The notes beneath the pieces were generated by a model, which saw nothing but the letters and a program-made list of their open reading frames with translations, was not told where the DNA came from and did not search any database. A stretch of DNA of 64,000 bases from Pontederia crassipes (lineage: Eukaryota; Streptophyta; Magnoliopsida; Commelinales; Pontederiaceae), in NCBI GenBank assembly GCA_030549335.1, contig CM060195.1, positions 45,638,991-45,702,990 on the forward strand, given 5' to 3'. A program made the translations under genes and the position numbers. Positions 23,181-34,793 of the stretch are shown piece by piece (positions within the stretch are counted from its first letter, which is position 1; each line of letters opens with the position of its first letter).

Positions 23181-23480
23181 TGTTAGCGCTAGGCTTGAAA
23201 GCAGTAGAGAGGAATAGCAGAGAAAGAAAACTATCAAGGATTTTGTCGCAGCATGTTCTCTGCTGCATTTTCTGGTTTCATATTAATAGAAACAAATTCA
23301 AACAAACTCCTAAAACAAACTACGAACGTGGACACGATTTCAGCCATTAGTTGCTGAAGAATCGGTCTTAACAAACTACCTAACCAACTGACTACAAAAT
23401 AAATAGTCTTAACAAACTACCTAACCAACCAACTACAAAACAAATATTCCTTAGATATTGCATGTAATTATTTGCTAACA
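23181..23480 (-). repeat. Copia 5' LTR, 300 bp
   Basis: Read on the minus strand it starts TGTTAGCAAATAATT and ends CTAGCGCTAACA, so the ends form an inverted TGTTAGC/GCTAACA. The PBS follows after two bases. The outer neighbour agctt (23481-23485) would be one target copy; the other is beyond the window. Confidence 0.85.
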
Positions 23481-24872
23481 AGCTTGAGGCCAGCCACCTG
23501 CTCTCATGCTCCCTCACGTCAACTCACCACCCCAAGCAAGCTCCCTTGCTCCTTCATATCTCTCTCTTGCAATCAATGTTTTCAGAACCGGACCGGCGAC
23601 CGAACCAGATTTCTTACCGGGTCACGGTTGGACCGGTCCGATCGGGTTCGACAGGATTGAATTAGTTTTTATTAAAATAATATTATTTATAATAATTATA
23701 GAGATATAATATAAGTTATATGATGTAGTATATCAATATTGTACTAATAACCTATTAATAATATTAAAAATTAATATAACATAATTTTAATTTGTTAAAA
23801 GTTTTAATAATGATAAATAATAATAATTAACATTTTAATTTGAGGGGATCCAAAGTCCTCATCTTAACCTTGAATGATGTATGAATGAATGATTAAGGAT
23901 TTAAAGACCAACTTGGATCTCCTTAGGTCATATGATTGAAGATAAGCATGATTTATTTGCATTATTGAATGGTTAGTTAAAATGACTATTTCATTGCTAA
24001 TCATGTTTAGTATTAGAATGTTCATGTCTATCCATATTTAATTCATCATGATGTCTTTTATTTGTTCGTATTAATATGTTTGGTAACTCTTAATGTTCTT
24101 TAGGCAAATCTCTTCATATGTTCAAGATTAAGAAAGTAGAAATGTTCATGATTAACCTATGTGTTAATTAGTAAGTAATGTATGTTTGAGGAGATCCAAT
24201 CACCCTAATCTTCCCCCTAACGATGTTTGATTGTGTAGATTAGGGATTAAAGAACAAACCCTTTGTTCTTAGATGAAGATTTAAGGAATGTGCATTTGAT
24301 GCTTTATGTTTCTTTAGATTACTATTCTATTGCTAATCATTATTAGAATGCCATGTATTTCATAGCTTAATACTCTATTGCTCATCATGTTCAGAACTAG
24401 AATGTGTATTGTTGTTATGTTAACTCATTATGAAGTTGTTTAAAGCTCACATACATTTATGAACTTGATTAGCACGTTGGATGTCTTTATGTGAAAATCC
24501 CATGTATTTCATAATTAGCGTACTAAGAATGTTGATAAATGATGTATGTGATGTGTAGAGCAAAATTTGTGCTCGTTATGTAAAAGTATGCCAGATTGTA
24601 AGAAAGATGATGTAGAAATCGTGTGTTTATCGACCCAGAACGGACGACCAATAATGTATCGGTCGACCATTCTAGAGACCATTGTAGTTTTGAACTCTGT
24701 TCAACGGTCGACCGATTCACGAACGGTCGTCTATTTTGGAAGGGTCGTTAGATTATGTGATTAGAGGTCGATCGAACACCCTGTTTCGATCGTCCGAAAG
24801 TCATGTAACGATCGACCGATTTTCCAGCGGTCGTCCGATACGAGTAGTCATCACATACTGTGATTAGCGGTC
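23481..24872 (+). repeat. Gypsy 5' LTR, segment 1
   Basis: This stretch of the 5' LTR lies between the copia insertion (ends 23480) and the Athila-like insertion (starts 24873). It opens with agcttgaggccagcc, which recurs at 52438 in the 3' LTR. Its 23846-24872 part matches 53130-54155 closely. The last five bases, CGGTC, are the target site of the next insertion. Confidence 0.82.
23577..23845. other. 5' LTR block absent from the 3' LTR
   Basis: After the shared word cttgcaatca, the 5' LTR carries gttttcagaaccggaccgg and then an AT-rich stretch. The 3' LTR carries a different 590-bp purine/pyrimidine-rich block (about 52540-53130). Homology resumes at gggatccaaagtcctc. The opening word resembles the ends of small AACCGG-rich plant repeats, but no clear terminal repeat or target duplication could be found. 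Confidence 0.4.
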
Positions 24873-27341
24873 TGATAGTGAATTTTGTGGGTGTAGTGAT
24901 AATTTGCTGAATTTTATGTAAAATTGCAATTTTCAATTTTTGGTCTCCCAACTCACTAACTGCAAGTGTACAGGTAAGTTATAATAGACTCAGGTTATTG
25001 TATCCATGAAGATTTGATGCTTAAGACTCCCTAAAACAATCTAGACTAGTTCTACTTTAGTGGAAAAAATAGATTTTAATTAGAAATGAAAACAGATTTT
25101 TAATGAAATGCAGAATGATAACTATTTTTGGGGTTTTGGAAATTTGTCAAAATTGAGTTATAAATGCTAGATTGAAGACTAAAAATGTTTAACTATCAAT
25201 GAGGAAAGTTCTCCTAGGAATTGGGGTTCATCTAAATTAATTATGGATGGATTGAATCAAGTTATCATTAAAAGTTTAATTTTGATTCAACCTAAAATAT
25301 AGCTGCTCTCACAGCTCAATTGGCCTTTAACTAAGCAACATATTATCATATAATTGTTAGTTAGGTTAAATCAGAAGAGGATCCTCACTGAAAATCAAGT
25401 TATCGTTAGGCTCAAATGAAAGTTCATTGCTGATTTTTACAATTCAAGGAAATCTGAAGTGATAACTTGTAATTGCAATCATAAAATAATGAAATCACTT
25501 CAATTAGTTAAACTAGGATGAAATCTATTCAATAATAGTGCTTGTGCTCCTTGGTTCATCTCTGAATTTCAGGGGGATTTGAAATCAACCTCTCGGTTGC
25601 AAAAGAAAATGAAATCCACACAAACTCTAATTAATTAGGGTTAAAAGACATCCTATCTAAAATGAAGAATTCAGTGATTATCCAATGCTCCTTGGTTCAT
25701 CTCAGACTCTCAAGGAAGACCTTAAGACTACCTCTCAGTAGTGGATTAAAATGAGGCTTGACAATGGAAATCAGAATTCAAAAAGAAATCAGAAAACAGA
25801 AATCAGCAATTCAAGAAATCAGAAATATTAATCAATGGAATTTAGGCTTGCCAATTACTTCTTGACCCATCTCTGGACTGCAAGAAATTCCTAAGGCTCA
25901 CCTCTCAGTGATTGAATGAAATCAGGGGTTCAATTGGCAAGACATATTCTAAAGAAATCAGAAAAAAGATTTCAGAATTAAAATTCAGAAATCAGAAGAG
26001 CAAACTGATTTGAATGAAAAGTATGCCAAACATCTTGATTCATTTCTGAACAAGATGGGGAGGGCAATAGCAATCTCTCAGTTGCTCAATTAATCAGATT
26101 GAGAATGATAAACAGATTCAAACAGCCTTAGAAATTAAATTCAGAAATTTCAGAAAACCAGGAAATCAAGAAACCAGAAATCAGAAATCAGATTTTCAGA
26201 TAAAATGGAATCCAGAAACCTGACATTGACTCTTAATTCATTTCTGAAAAAAAAATTAGATCAAATGATAACTTCTCAGTTATAGATTACAATGGGATCT
26301 AACAATTGCAAGAATCAATTCAAAACAATGCTGAAGTCTGAAAACCAGAAATGATTGCAGTGCAGGATTAATTTCAGTCCACATCCATCCATAATTAACC
26401 TAAATTACTACCCTATCCTAGAAAAAATGGAGTTTAGCTCCTCATATTTACAAAGTTTGACATAAAATGGAATGGAGAACATATACAATTCATCCTTGCT
26501 TGAGGCTTCTCGGCAGCAACTCCAGCAGCTAGCAGCAACTCGAGCAGCAGCTTGGTGCAGAAACCCTTGCTCCAAACCCTCAATGTCCAGCCCCTCTCTT
26601 CTTTCAGAAATTCCAACTTTTATATGTCTTATGTCCACCCTTTGATCCTCATCAGAATGTTCTATTCTCTCTGATTGCAGCCATCTGTCCATTGGTTCTG
26701 AAGATTCCAGCTGACTGACTGCAGTAGCTTTTGGGCAGCAAGGTCCCCCCCCCCCCACCTTTTTCTAGCTTTTTGGCAATCTGTTTTCTTGGTAGAAGAC
26801 ACATAACAACAAGTATCAAGGTCCTCTAATAAGAAATAAACAAATAAGGGTAACAATAACAAGTAAACTCAACTCAATAATCAAAAGGAGTTTGGTGTTA
26901 TACAAAGGGTGGAAATCAATATGAAAAACTAATGGTTTGGAACCCGGAAATGATAACTTGGCACTAATTATGGAAATTATCCAAATGTAAGTGATTCAAG
27001 GCATTAGAGACATCAAATGGATTATGATGGCAAGTGAGTGAAGTCAGAAATTAAATATGAATATGATTTCATAGAAATGATAACTTAGGTGCCAAAACGA
27101 TAACTTGTTTGCCTTAAAAATGATAACTTGTAACTTTTGTTGTAGTTATCCAAATGTGATCAAATTTGAACAGCAAAGAGTTAAGACAATAATATAATGA
27201 ATGCCAAAGGCCTTTGTGCAGAATTAATAGTTTTGCATGTCGAAATGATAGAATTGCCCTTTAACGATAACTTGGCATTGGAAAAATGATAACTTGTTCA
27301 AATGGACTTAAAATTTTGCACAAGTTGAGATGTGACCATCC
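24873..27341 (-). repeat. 3' LTR of minus Athila-like element, U3 start deleted
   Basis: Matches 28977-31446 of the other LTR through gaccatcc. Beyond that the right LTR continues aaatatgattc while this copy passes straight into gag. It carries many ATGATAACTTG words (26940-27300) and a C homopolymer at about 26746, clearly longer than the 8-C tract in the other LTR. The open frames 26408-26862 and 30513-30962 are in LTR sequence and present in both copies; no domain recognised. Confidence 0.88.
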
Positions 27342-28648
27342 TTTGCTTGCTCCTTTGGGTTCACTTCTGACTGTCCAGGGAAGAACATAGGAGGTCTAGA
27401 TGATGTACTAGCCTGTTGAGCAATTTGGTTTTCCAATATTTTCTGATTTGCATTCATGGCATCCAATCTAGAATTTATTTTCAATATCTCCTCTACTTGA
27501 CTGTCCTGCTTCTTTAGAATCTGTTGGAGCATCTCCTTCATTTCAGTTTGGAGTTGAGATACTTGGACTTGAGGTGGTAGCTCATATGGAGTTCTCTGGA
27601 TTGGGGCATTTTGGCCCTGATTTCCATAGGGAGGTGGCTGATTCCTTGGCAGGATTTTGGGCTGCCAATTTGAATTCTGCATAGGGGGCCCTTGATAGTG
27701 ATTGGCCTTGTATGACAAGTAGGAGTGGTTCCTATTCTCTGGAGTATAGAACTCAGCAGGAGGTTTGATTCCATAGTTGTCCACAGCATTGATTTGATCA
27801 ACAGATTGCTTCACTTGCTGCATAATTAAATTGCAAATCTCTGTCACATGGCCTTGATTACCACATACACAACATATGGTTTCAGGAGTAGAGGCTCTAT
27901 TGACATTGGGAGTTAGATTCAGCCTCTCCAAAGTTTTGTACAGCACATCTTCAAGTTGAGTTGACAAGTGATTCACTGAATTATCCATGGGTGGCCTCCT
28001 GGTCCTGTCATGGGTAAGAAAGTGATGATTCTTGGCTATGTTCTCAATGAGTTGATAGGCTTCATCAATGTTTTTAGATGCAAAGATGCCTCATGCAACA
28101 AAGTCTAGTGCCACCTTGCTAGGGTAATTCAATCCCTTATGAAAATAGTTGACTAGCTGTCACTTTTCAAAATCATGGTGGGGACATGCCATCAACAGCC
28201 CCTGAAGTCTTTGCCATGCATCACAAATGTTTTCCTGATCCAACTGATAGAACCTGACTATTTGATCCCTGAAATTATTAGTCTTGGAAGGAGGGAAGAA
28301 TTCTGAAAGAAACAATTGGACAATTGATTCCCAAGTGGCCACCTCTTCAAGATTTAGTCATTTGTACCATGTTTTGACCTTGTCTTTGAGTGAGAAGGGA
28401 AATAATCTCATGTAGACTGCATTCATAGGAATGTTATTGAAGTTTACTGTGCTGCAAATCTCCTTAAAATTGTCCAAATGAGAAGCTGGATCCTCAGTCA
28501 CAAGTCCAGAAAATTGATACTGCCTTATAATTGAAATCAAGGCTGGATTTACTTCAAAATTTGCCACAGGTGCTAAGGCTCCATCTCCAAGTTGATTCCT
28601 GACATTGCTAGATGAGTAGCAATCCTTCAAAGTCCTAGGAGCTGTCAT
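27308..28648 (-). pseudogene. Gag of minus Athila-like element, three TGA codons, end fused to LTR
   Basis: Opens at ATG 28648 (MTAPRTLKD). The capsid part contains FEVNPALISIIRQYQF, DPASHLDNF and AWQRLQGLLMACPHHDFEK, the pattern of the plant retrotransposon gag family. CCVCGNQGHVTEIC is a CX2CX4HX4C knuckle. TGA codons at 28355-28357, 28157-28159 and about 28091 interrupt one continuous frame, each at a position where the frame resumes. The last 12 or so codons (DGHISTCAKF) come from LTR sequence because a deletion joined gag to the LTR near 27341. Not functional as it stands. Confidence 0.85.
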
Positions 28649-28952
28649 ATTCTGATTTGCAACTTCTTCCTCTTATTCAAATATCCTTCTTCTTGCCTCA
28701 AGCCTTTGCAATTTCCTTCTTCTTAGAAATCTTCTTTCAGGCTCAGGATCTGATTGATAATGTTCCTCTTGATGGTCCAAGTCCTGCATAAAGAAATTCA
28801 GAAGTATCAAATTCAAGAAAGAAATGAAAACTAGACAAAAGTGAAAAATTAAAAATGATAACTTGCAAAAACTGAAAATTGGCCTAACAAATAAATTAAA
28901 AACTAATATAAAACTAATCTAAACTATCTAAATTAGTCTAATTGACCTCAAA
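28649..28952. other. Leader of minus Athila-like element
   Basis: About 300 bp between PBS and gag ATG. Some Glu/Arg-rich codons precede the ATG (28670-28780) but no start codon was identified. No other feature seen. Confidence 0.5.
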
Positions 28953-28970
28953 TCTCCAACAACGGTGCCA
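28953..28970 (-). other. Primer-binding site of minus Athila-like element
   Basis: TGGCACCGTTGTTGGAGA on the minus strand, six bases inside the 5' LTR. It differs from the Asp-tRNA PBS of the other family at four or five positions, so either it has decayed or a different tRNA is used. Confidence 0.7.
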
Positions 28971-28976
28971 AAAACT

Positions 28977-31770
28977 TGATAGTGAATTTTGTGAGTGTAG
29001 TGATAACTGGCTGAATTTTATGTAAAAGTGCAATTTTTCAATTTATGGTCTCCCAACTCACTAATTGCAAGTGCACAGGTAAGTTGTAGAAGACTCAGAT
29101 TGTCGTATCCACGAAGATTTGATGCCTAATACTCCCTAAAATAATCTAGACTAGTTATACTTTAGTGGCAAAAATAGATTTTAATTAGAAGTGAAAACAG
29201 ATTTTTAATGAAATGCAGAATGATAACTGTTTTTTGGGGTTTTGGAAATTTGTCAAAACTGAGTTATAAATGCTAGATTGAAGACTAAAAATGTTTAACT
29301 ATCAATGAGGAAAGTTCTCCTAGAAATTGGGGTTCATCTAAATTAATTATGGATGGATTGGATCAAGTTATCATTAAAAGTTCAATTTTGATTCAACCTG
29401 AAATATAGCTGCTCTCACAGCTCAATTGGCCTTTAACTAAGCAACATATTATCATATAATTGTTAGTTAGGTTAAATCAAAAGAGGATCCTCACTGAAAA
29501 TCAAGTTATCATTGAGCTCAAATGAAAGTTCATTGCTGATTTTTACAATTCAAGGAAATCTGAAGTGATAACTTGTAATTGCAATCATAAAATAATGAAA
29601 TTACTTCAATTAGTTAAACTAGGATGAAATCTATTCAATAATAGTGCTTGTGCTCCTTGGTTCATCTCTGAATTTCAGGGGGATTTGAAATCAACCTCTC
29701 GGTTGCAAAAGAAAATGAAATCCACACAAACTCTAATTAATTAGGGTTAAAAGACATCCTATCTAAAATGAAGAATTCAGTGATTATCCAATGCTCCTTG
29801 GTTCATCTCAGACTCTCAAGGAAGACCTTAAGACTACCTCTCAGTAGTGGATTAAAATGAGGCTTGACAATGGAAATCAGAATTCAAAAAGAAATCAGAA
29901 AACAGAAATCAGCAATTCAAGAAATCAGAAATATTAATCAATGGAATTTAGGCTTGCCAATTACTTCTTGACCCATCTCTGGACTGCAAAAAATTCCTAA
30001 GGCTCACCTCTCAGTGATTGAATGAAATCAGGGGTTCAATTGGCAAGACATATTCTAAAGAAATCAGAAAAAAGATTTCAGAATTAAAATTCAGAAATCA
30101 GAAGAGCAAACTGATTTGAATGAAAAGTATGCCAAACATCTTGATTCATTTCTGAACAAGATGGGGAGGGCAATAGCAATCTCTCAGTTGCTCAATTAAT
30201 CAGATTGAGAATGATAAACAGATTCAAACAGCCTTAGAAATTAAATTCAGAAATTTCAGAAAACCAGGAAATCAAGAAACCAGAAATCAGAAATCAGATT
30301 TTCAGATAAAATGGAATCCAGAAACCTGACATTGACTCTTAATTCATTTCTGAAAAAAAATTAGATCAAATGATAACTTCTCAGTTATAGATTACAATGG
30401 GATCTAACAATTGCAAGAATCAATTCAAAACAATGCTGAAGTCTGAAAACCAGAAATGATTGCAGTGCAGGATTAATTTCAGTCCACATCCATCCATAAT
30501 TAACCTAAATTACTACCCTATCCTAGAAAAAATGGAGTTTAGCTCCTCATATTTACAAAGTTTGACATAAAATGGAATGGAGAACATATACAATTCATCC
30601 TTGCTTGAGGCTTCTCGGCAGCAACTCCAGCAGCTAGCAGCAACTCGAGCAGCAGCTTGGTGCAGAAACCCTTGCTCCAAACCCTCAATGTCCAGCCCCT
30701 CTCTTCTTTCAGAAATTCCAACTTTTATATGTCTTATGTCCACCCTTTGATCCTCATCAGAATGTTCTATTCTCTCTGATTGCAGCCATCTGTCCATTGG
30801 TTCTGAAGATTCCAGCTGACTGACTGCAGTAGCTTTTGGGCAGCAAGGTCCCCCCCACCTTTTTCTAGCTTTTTGGCAATCTATTTTCTTGGTAGAAGAC
30901 ACATAACAACAAGTATCAAGGTCCTCTAATAAGAAATAAACAAATAAGGGTAACAATAACAAGTAAACTCAACTCAATAATCAAAAGGAGTTTGGTGTTA
31001 TACAAAGGGTGGAAATCAATATGAAAAACTAATGGCTTGGAATCCGGAAATGATAACTTGGCACTAATCATGGAAATTATCCAAATGTAAGTGATTCAAG
31101 GCATTAGAGACATCAAATGGATTAGGATGGCAAGTGAGTGAAGTCAGAAATCTAATATGAATATGATTTCATGGAAATGATAACTTAGGTGCCAAAACGA
31201 TAACTTGTTTGCCTTAAAAAACGATAACTTATCATAACTTTTGTTGTGGTTATCCAAATGTGATCAAATTTGAACAGCAAAGATTTAAGACAATAATATA
31301 ATGAATGCCAAAGGCCTTTGTGCAGAATTAATAGTTTTGCATGTCGAAATGATAGAATTGCCCTTTAACGATAACTTGGCATTGGAAAAATGATAACTTG
31401 TTCAAATGGACTTAAAATTTTGCACAAGTTGAGATGTGACCATCCAAATATGATTCATTCATGATAATAATGGATTTAGGGCAAGAAAATCATTGAAAAT
31501 CAGTTCACTCAAAATAATGATAACTTGGCCTATTGGAGTGATAACTTGTCCTAAAAATGATAACTTGGCATAGAATTTAAATATTTATGGATTTTGATAA
31601 TTCAGAACATCTATGCACATAGAATTAAGTCTAGAATGAGGAATATTAATTAGTTATCACAATCTATGCATTCCTAATATAATTGGCTAAAAGTTAGGTA
31701 ATTTGAGGCTCGATATGAATGAAATGCATCTAAAATGGGGTAAAAGCTTATAGTGATCAGCTAGTGATCA
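28977..31770 (-). repeat. 5' LTR of minus Athila-like element, 2794 bp
   Basis: On the plus strand it runs TGATAG...GTGATCA, with TG...CA ends and CGGTC beyond. It is the complete LTR and includes about 324 bp (31447-31770) lost from the other copy. It carries numerous ATGATAACTTG words (31045-31570) and GAAATCAGAA-type low complexity (29870-30340). Confidence 0.9.
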
Positions 31771-31775
31771 CGGTC

Positions 31776-32740
31776 AAACCGAAGCTCAGTTTCGATCGTC
31801 CGAAAGACCATAACGGTCGACCAATATTCCAACGGTCGTCCGATTTAGTGAGTCATTACTCACTGTGATTAGCGGTCGACCAAACGCCCTATTTCGATCA
31901 TCCGAAAGAATCATAACGGTCGACCGATTATCCGATCGGTCGCCTGATACTAGTCCAGCAGTCGATCGTGACCCAAAACGGTCGTCCGTTCTGAAAAATG
32001 ATTGGTTATGATTGAATGTCCACACTTATCATGATTTGAAATTCCTATGACTTTAAATAGGGTTAAAAGATGCAACATGTTTTGAATGATTGAATGTATT
32101 GATGAACATGATTAAAAAATGGATTGATGAAGGAATGGCATTTTTATGACTTGGGACCAATCGGTACCCTACCTAAGACCCCACCGACGGGTGGAGAAAG
32201 GCCTCATTGACGAATGAGGATAAAGATCTCACCTTCGGGGAGAATAAAAATCTTACCTTCGGGGAAGGATAAAGACCTTGTCTTCGGGGAAGGATAAAGA
32301 CCTCATCTAAGAATAAGAATAAAGACCTCACCTACGGGGAGGATTATGACCTATGAGCCACTACACTTATCAATCGACAAGATAAGAAAGTATCTAAGTA
32401 AAGATGAAAGATGAAAAGATGAATGATGAATGACATGGGACATACAGACAAATAAGATAAAGATGAAGAAGGCACCTATGAGATTGCATTATGAATGTCC
32501 ACTTGTTACATCATATGATGTCATGAACAAATATGACAAAGCAAATAAGGCAAGATTATGATATGCAATAGCATAATGATAAGTGTGATAATAATTTATG
32601 ATATACATGACCTAAAGATTATGATGTTACATGTTATTTTATCTTGCAATGATGATATGCTCACATGCCATTTATCATAGCATGCATGGGCCTCAACATA
32701 CTCTAACGGGAGAAATCTCCTGCACCCTATTAGGCTCATG
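31776..32740 (+). repeat. Gypsy 5' LTR, segment 2
   Basis: The 5' LTR continues after the Athila-like insertion: aaaccgaagctcag follows directly on the CGGTC target copy. The uninterrupted order is seen at 54155 in the 3' LTR. It contains GTCGAC-rich repeats (31795-32000) and a minisatellite built on gataaagacctcaccttcgg (32195-32345). Compared with the 3' LTR, about 230 bp are missing just before 32727. Confidence 0.82.
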
Positions 32741-33597
32741 TGTCACTCCTGCCCACTGAAGGGCGTCCCCGAGCGGACGTGGCCATGCGCGCGAGGAGGC
32801 GGGCATGGCCGGGACGATTCCTGCTCCTAGTAGGAATAGGAGTTGTCCAACACTCCGAAGATTTGACGAGGAGGGAGGAGCTTCTGGAGGTGAAGACTTG
32901 GATTCCTATCGTGAGTAGGAGGACGAGTATGTGGAGAAGTGCAGGATCGGAAGAATTCCTACTCCTAGTAGGAATAGGAATTCGGGCCACTCCTAGGTCG
33001 AGTAGGACTTGGGCGTGGACGAAGCTTCCTTCTGGATCAAGGGCCACTTAGAGTTGAAGATCTATTCATAGGAGGACTTAAAGATCAGAGAGGGTGCCTG
33101 GAGGAGTCCCAGTCCGAGTGGGACTCGGACTGGACAGCCAGGGCACGCCCGGGGCGCGCCCAGGGCATGGCGGGCGCCAGGTGGGTGCCCAGCCCAGTTT
33201 GAGTCCAAGGGGGACTTGAGGCTGGCCGAGTTCTTCAAGGGACTTCAGGAAGTTGATTTCTACTCTTACTCCAATGAGGTTTTTCTAGAGAAAGGCTTGC
33301 ATGCCTAGTAGGATTAGGTCCATATTTAGACTAGGAGTTGTTTCTCTTAGGCACTATAAAAGGACATGTAATCAAGACTTGTAAGACCATCCTGGACAAT
33401 ATGAGATTGCTCAATAATATTCTCTAGTTTTTCTCTAAACTCTTAGCCTCCTTCTCTTCTTCCTGGGCGGGTGTTTCATTGTGCATCTGGGGCGTGTACG
33501 GCCGGGGTCCAAGGCATGTCTAAAAGAGGGGTGACCGAGCAGGGTTTGGCCGAGCCGCACGTCTGATGTTTCATACTTGAAGCGTAAGGGCGTGACA
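32741..33597. mobile_element. Solo LTR, 857 bp, flanked by CATG
   Basis: The element starts TGTCAC and ends GTGACA, giving the TG...CA form of an LTR, and is flanked on both sides by CATG (32737-32740 and 33598-33601). The 3' LTR of the host element shows the empty site (attaggcccatggatcag at about 55345). A TATAAAAG box at 33355 followed by a pyrimidine-rich leader supports an LTR promoter on the plus strand. No PBS, polypurine tract or coding region adjoins it. It is much more GC-rich in its first third than its surroundings. Because the target is itself part of an inverted repeat (ggctcatg/catgagcc), a 14-bp terminal inverted repeat is an alternative reading. Confidence 0.7.
33355..33362 (+). 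promoter_or_regulatory. TATA box of solo LTR
   Basis: TATAAAAG, followed about 60 bases later by an AATAATATT/CTCTTCTTCC leader typical of plant LTR R regions. Confidence 0.5.
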
Positions 33598-33601
33598 CAT
33601 G

Positions 33602-33786
33602 AGCCAATTTATGTATCTTGGGATTTTTATATATTGAAGTCTTTCGCTGTTTATGAGATTGATGTTTTATGCTTATATATATAATTATATTTCCATTGCA
33701 AAATTTTTATGAAATTAGGTTATGTCAAGTGACGCCGCCTAGGGTTCGGCAAATTTAAATTAGAACCGAATTTTGGGGGCATTACA
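33602..33786 (+). repeat. Gypsy 5' LTR, segment 3 (internal end)
   Basis: Matches 55352-55537 of the 3' LTR and ends in ttaca directly before the PBS. This fixes the LTR 3' boundary. Confidence 0.85.
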
Positions 33787-33788
33787 GA

Positions 33789-33802
33789 TGGTATTAGAGC
33801 CA
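33789..33802 (+). other. Primer-binding site, initiator-Met tRNA
   Basis: TGGTATTAGAGCCA, two bases after the LTR. It differs by one base from TGGTATCAGAGCCA, the standard complement of the 3' end of plant initiator tRNA-Met. Confidence 0.85.
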
Positions 33803-34052
33803 TAGTTTGTCTCTTATGTCTTAAGTCTTATGTGTGTAAGCCATAGGTTGGCTAAAATGTCTAAGTGTAAAGTCCATGTGCAATCGTCATGAGGTGCCAC
33901 CGAGCCTAAAGATATGTGTTTTACTCTAAATGTGTAATGTTATACATTGATGCATGATTATTGTATAATGATAGATGGATGCGAATTATACAAGGAACGA
34001 AGGCACAACTCAAGTTATGGAATGTGATGAAGGTTCGTGAGAAGATTCTTTG

Positions 34053-34793
34053 ATGAGGTTTTTAAGTTTCAATCCTCCTACGTTCAATGGCATTGATGAT
34101 CCGGAAGAAGCCGAAGCATGGTTGGATGCCATCATGGATATCTTCATAGTGATGAAATGTTTGAAAGAAAGCAAAGTGGCATGTGCCACTCATAGCTTGA
34201 TAGGAAAAGCAAAGAAATGGTGGGATTCTATCCTTAGGTCTAAGTATGCCAATGAAAGAAATGCGACATGGTGGAAATTCATGATGGATTTCAAGGATCA
34301 ATACTTTCTACAAAATATGAGTGAGCAAAAACAAGAGGAGTTTATTAACCTCCAACAAGGTGACATGTTGGTGGACGACTACACAATTAACTACTTCCAA
34401 CTTGAAAGGTATTGCACATTAGTAAAGACAGAAAAGATGTGAGTGAATCGCTTTGTGAAGGGACTCAAGTCCGAACTAAAAGCTAGAATGTTGTGTCAAA
34501 TTCCTAAAACAATGGCAGAGGCAATGGAGTTAGTTTCTGAACTAGAAAAAAAGCTCGAAGATGGGATTGTGATTTCTAATGGAAACACATCAAAGAGGAC
34601 AACTAAGCAGGGAAAATGGAAGGAGCAAAGGAATGGACCCTATATGAGTTCTAAGAGGGGAGAATCACATAGGAGTAAAAGTCAATGCCGCCATTGCGAA
34701 AGATTTCATTTAGGCGAATGTCATTTCAAGATTGGAGCATGTTTGCAATGTGGAAGGTTCGGTCATTACAAGAGGTATTGCCCAGAGAAATGA
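34053..34793 (+). pseudogene. Gypsy gag (capsid plus zinc knuckle), one nonsense codon
   Basis: This would be the structural capsid protein that packages element RNA in the cytoplasm. The frame opens at ATG 34053 (MRFLSFNPPTFNG) and carries the retrotransposon gag signature, with an AKKWWDS-type helix and a long charged capsid region. It ends with a zinc knuckle, CLQCGRFGHYKRYC (CX2CX4HX4C), near 34740-34781. A TGA at 34440-34442 interrupts an otherwise open frame of about 246 codons. After the stop at 34791 nothing resembling protease, RT or integrase is seen, so trans-complementation would be needed. Assignment to gag is firm; lineage is inferred. Confidence 0.88.

Larger units (their letters stand above)
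1..23480 (-). mobile_element. Ty1/copia element, truncated by window edge and split by a 19-kb insertion
   Basis: A minus-strand copia element inserted in the gypsy 5' LTR. From its 5' end: LTR 23480-23181, PBS, gag, then a foreign 19,088-bp insertion with TSD TGCTT, then the rest of gag, zinc knuckle, protease, integrase, RT and RNase H, running off the left edge at position 1. The 3' LTR is not in the window. Domain order PR-INT-RT-RH is that of Ty1/copia. Several nonsense codons, frameshifts, a tandem duplication and an internal deletion show that it is dead. Confidence 0.92.
24873..31770 (-). mobile_element. Minus-strand Athila/Tat-like element with gag only
   Basis: Flanked by CGGTC (24868-24872 and 31771-31775) inside the gypsy 5' LTR. 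The empty site is seen at 54146-54165. The 5' LTR is the right copy (28977-31770), then PBS, then gag, then the left LTR copy lacking its first ~324 bp. Protease, RT, integrase, polypurine tract and the U3 start of the 3' LTR are all missing. The two LTRs are nearly identical over about 2.47 kb, so the insertion is recent relative to its host. Confidence 0.9.

Noticed and set aside
26408..26862. Open frames in the LTR of the minus Athila-like element (also at 30513-30962)
   Set aside because: Both LTR copies have them, but the poly-C length difference changes the frame between copies and no domain is seen.
32736..33051. Two 103-codon frames on opposite strands in the solo LTR
   Set aside because: A GC-rich palindromic stretch with few stops; no domain and no start context.
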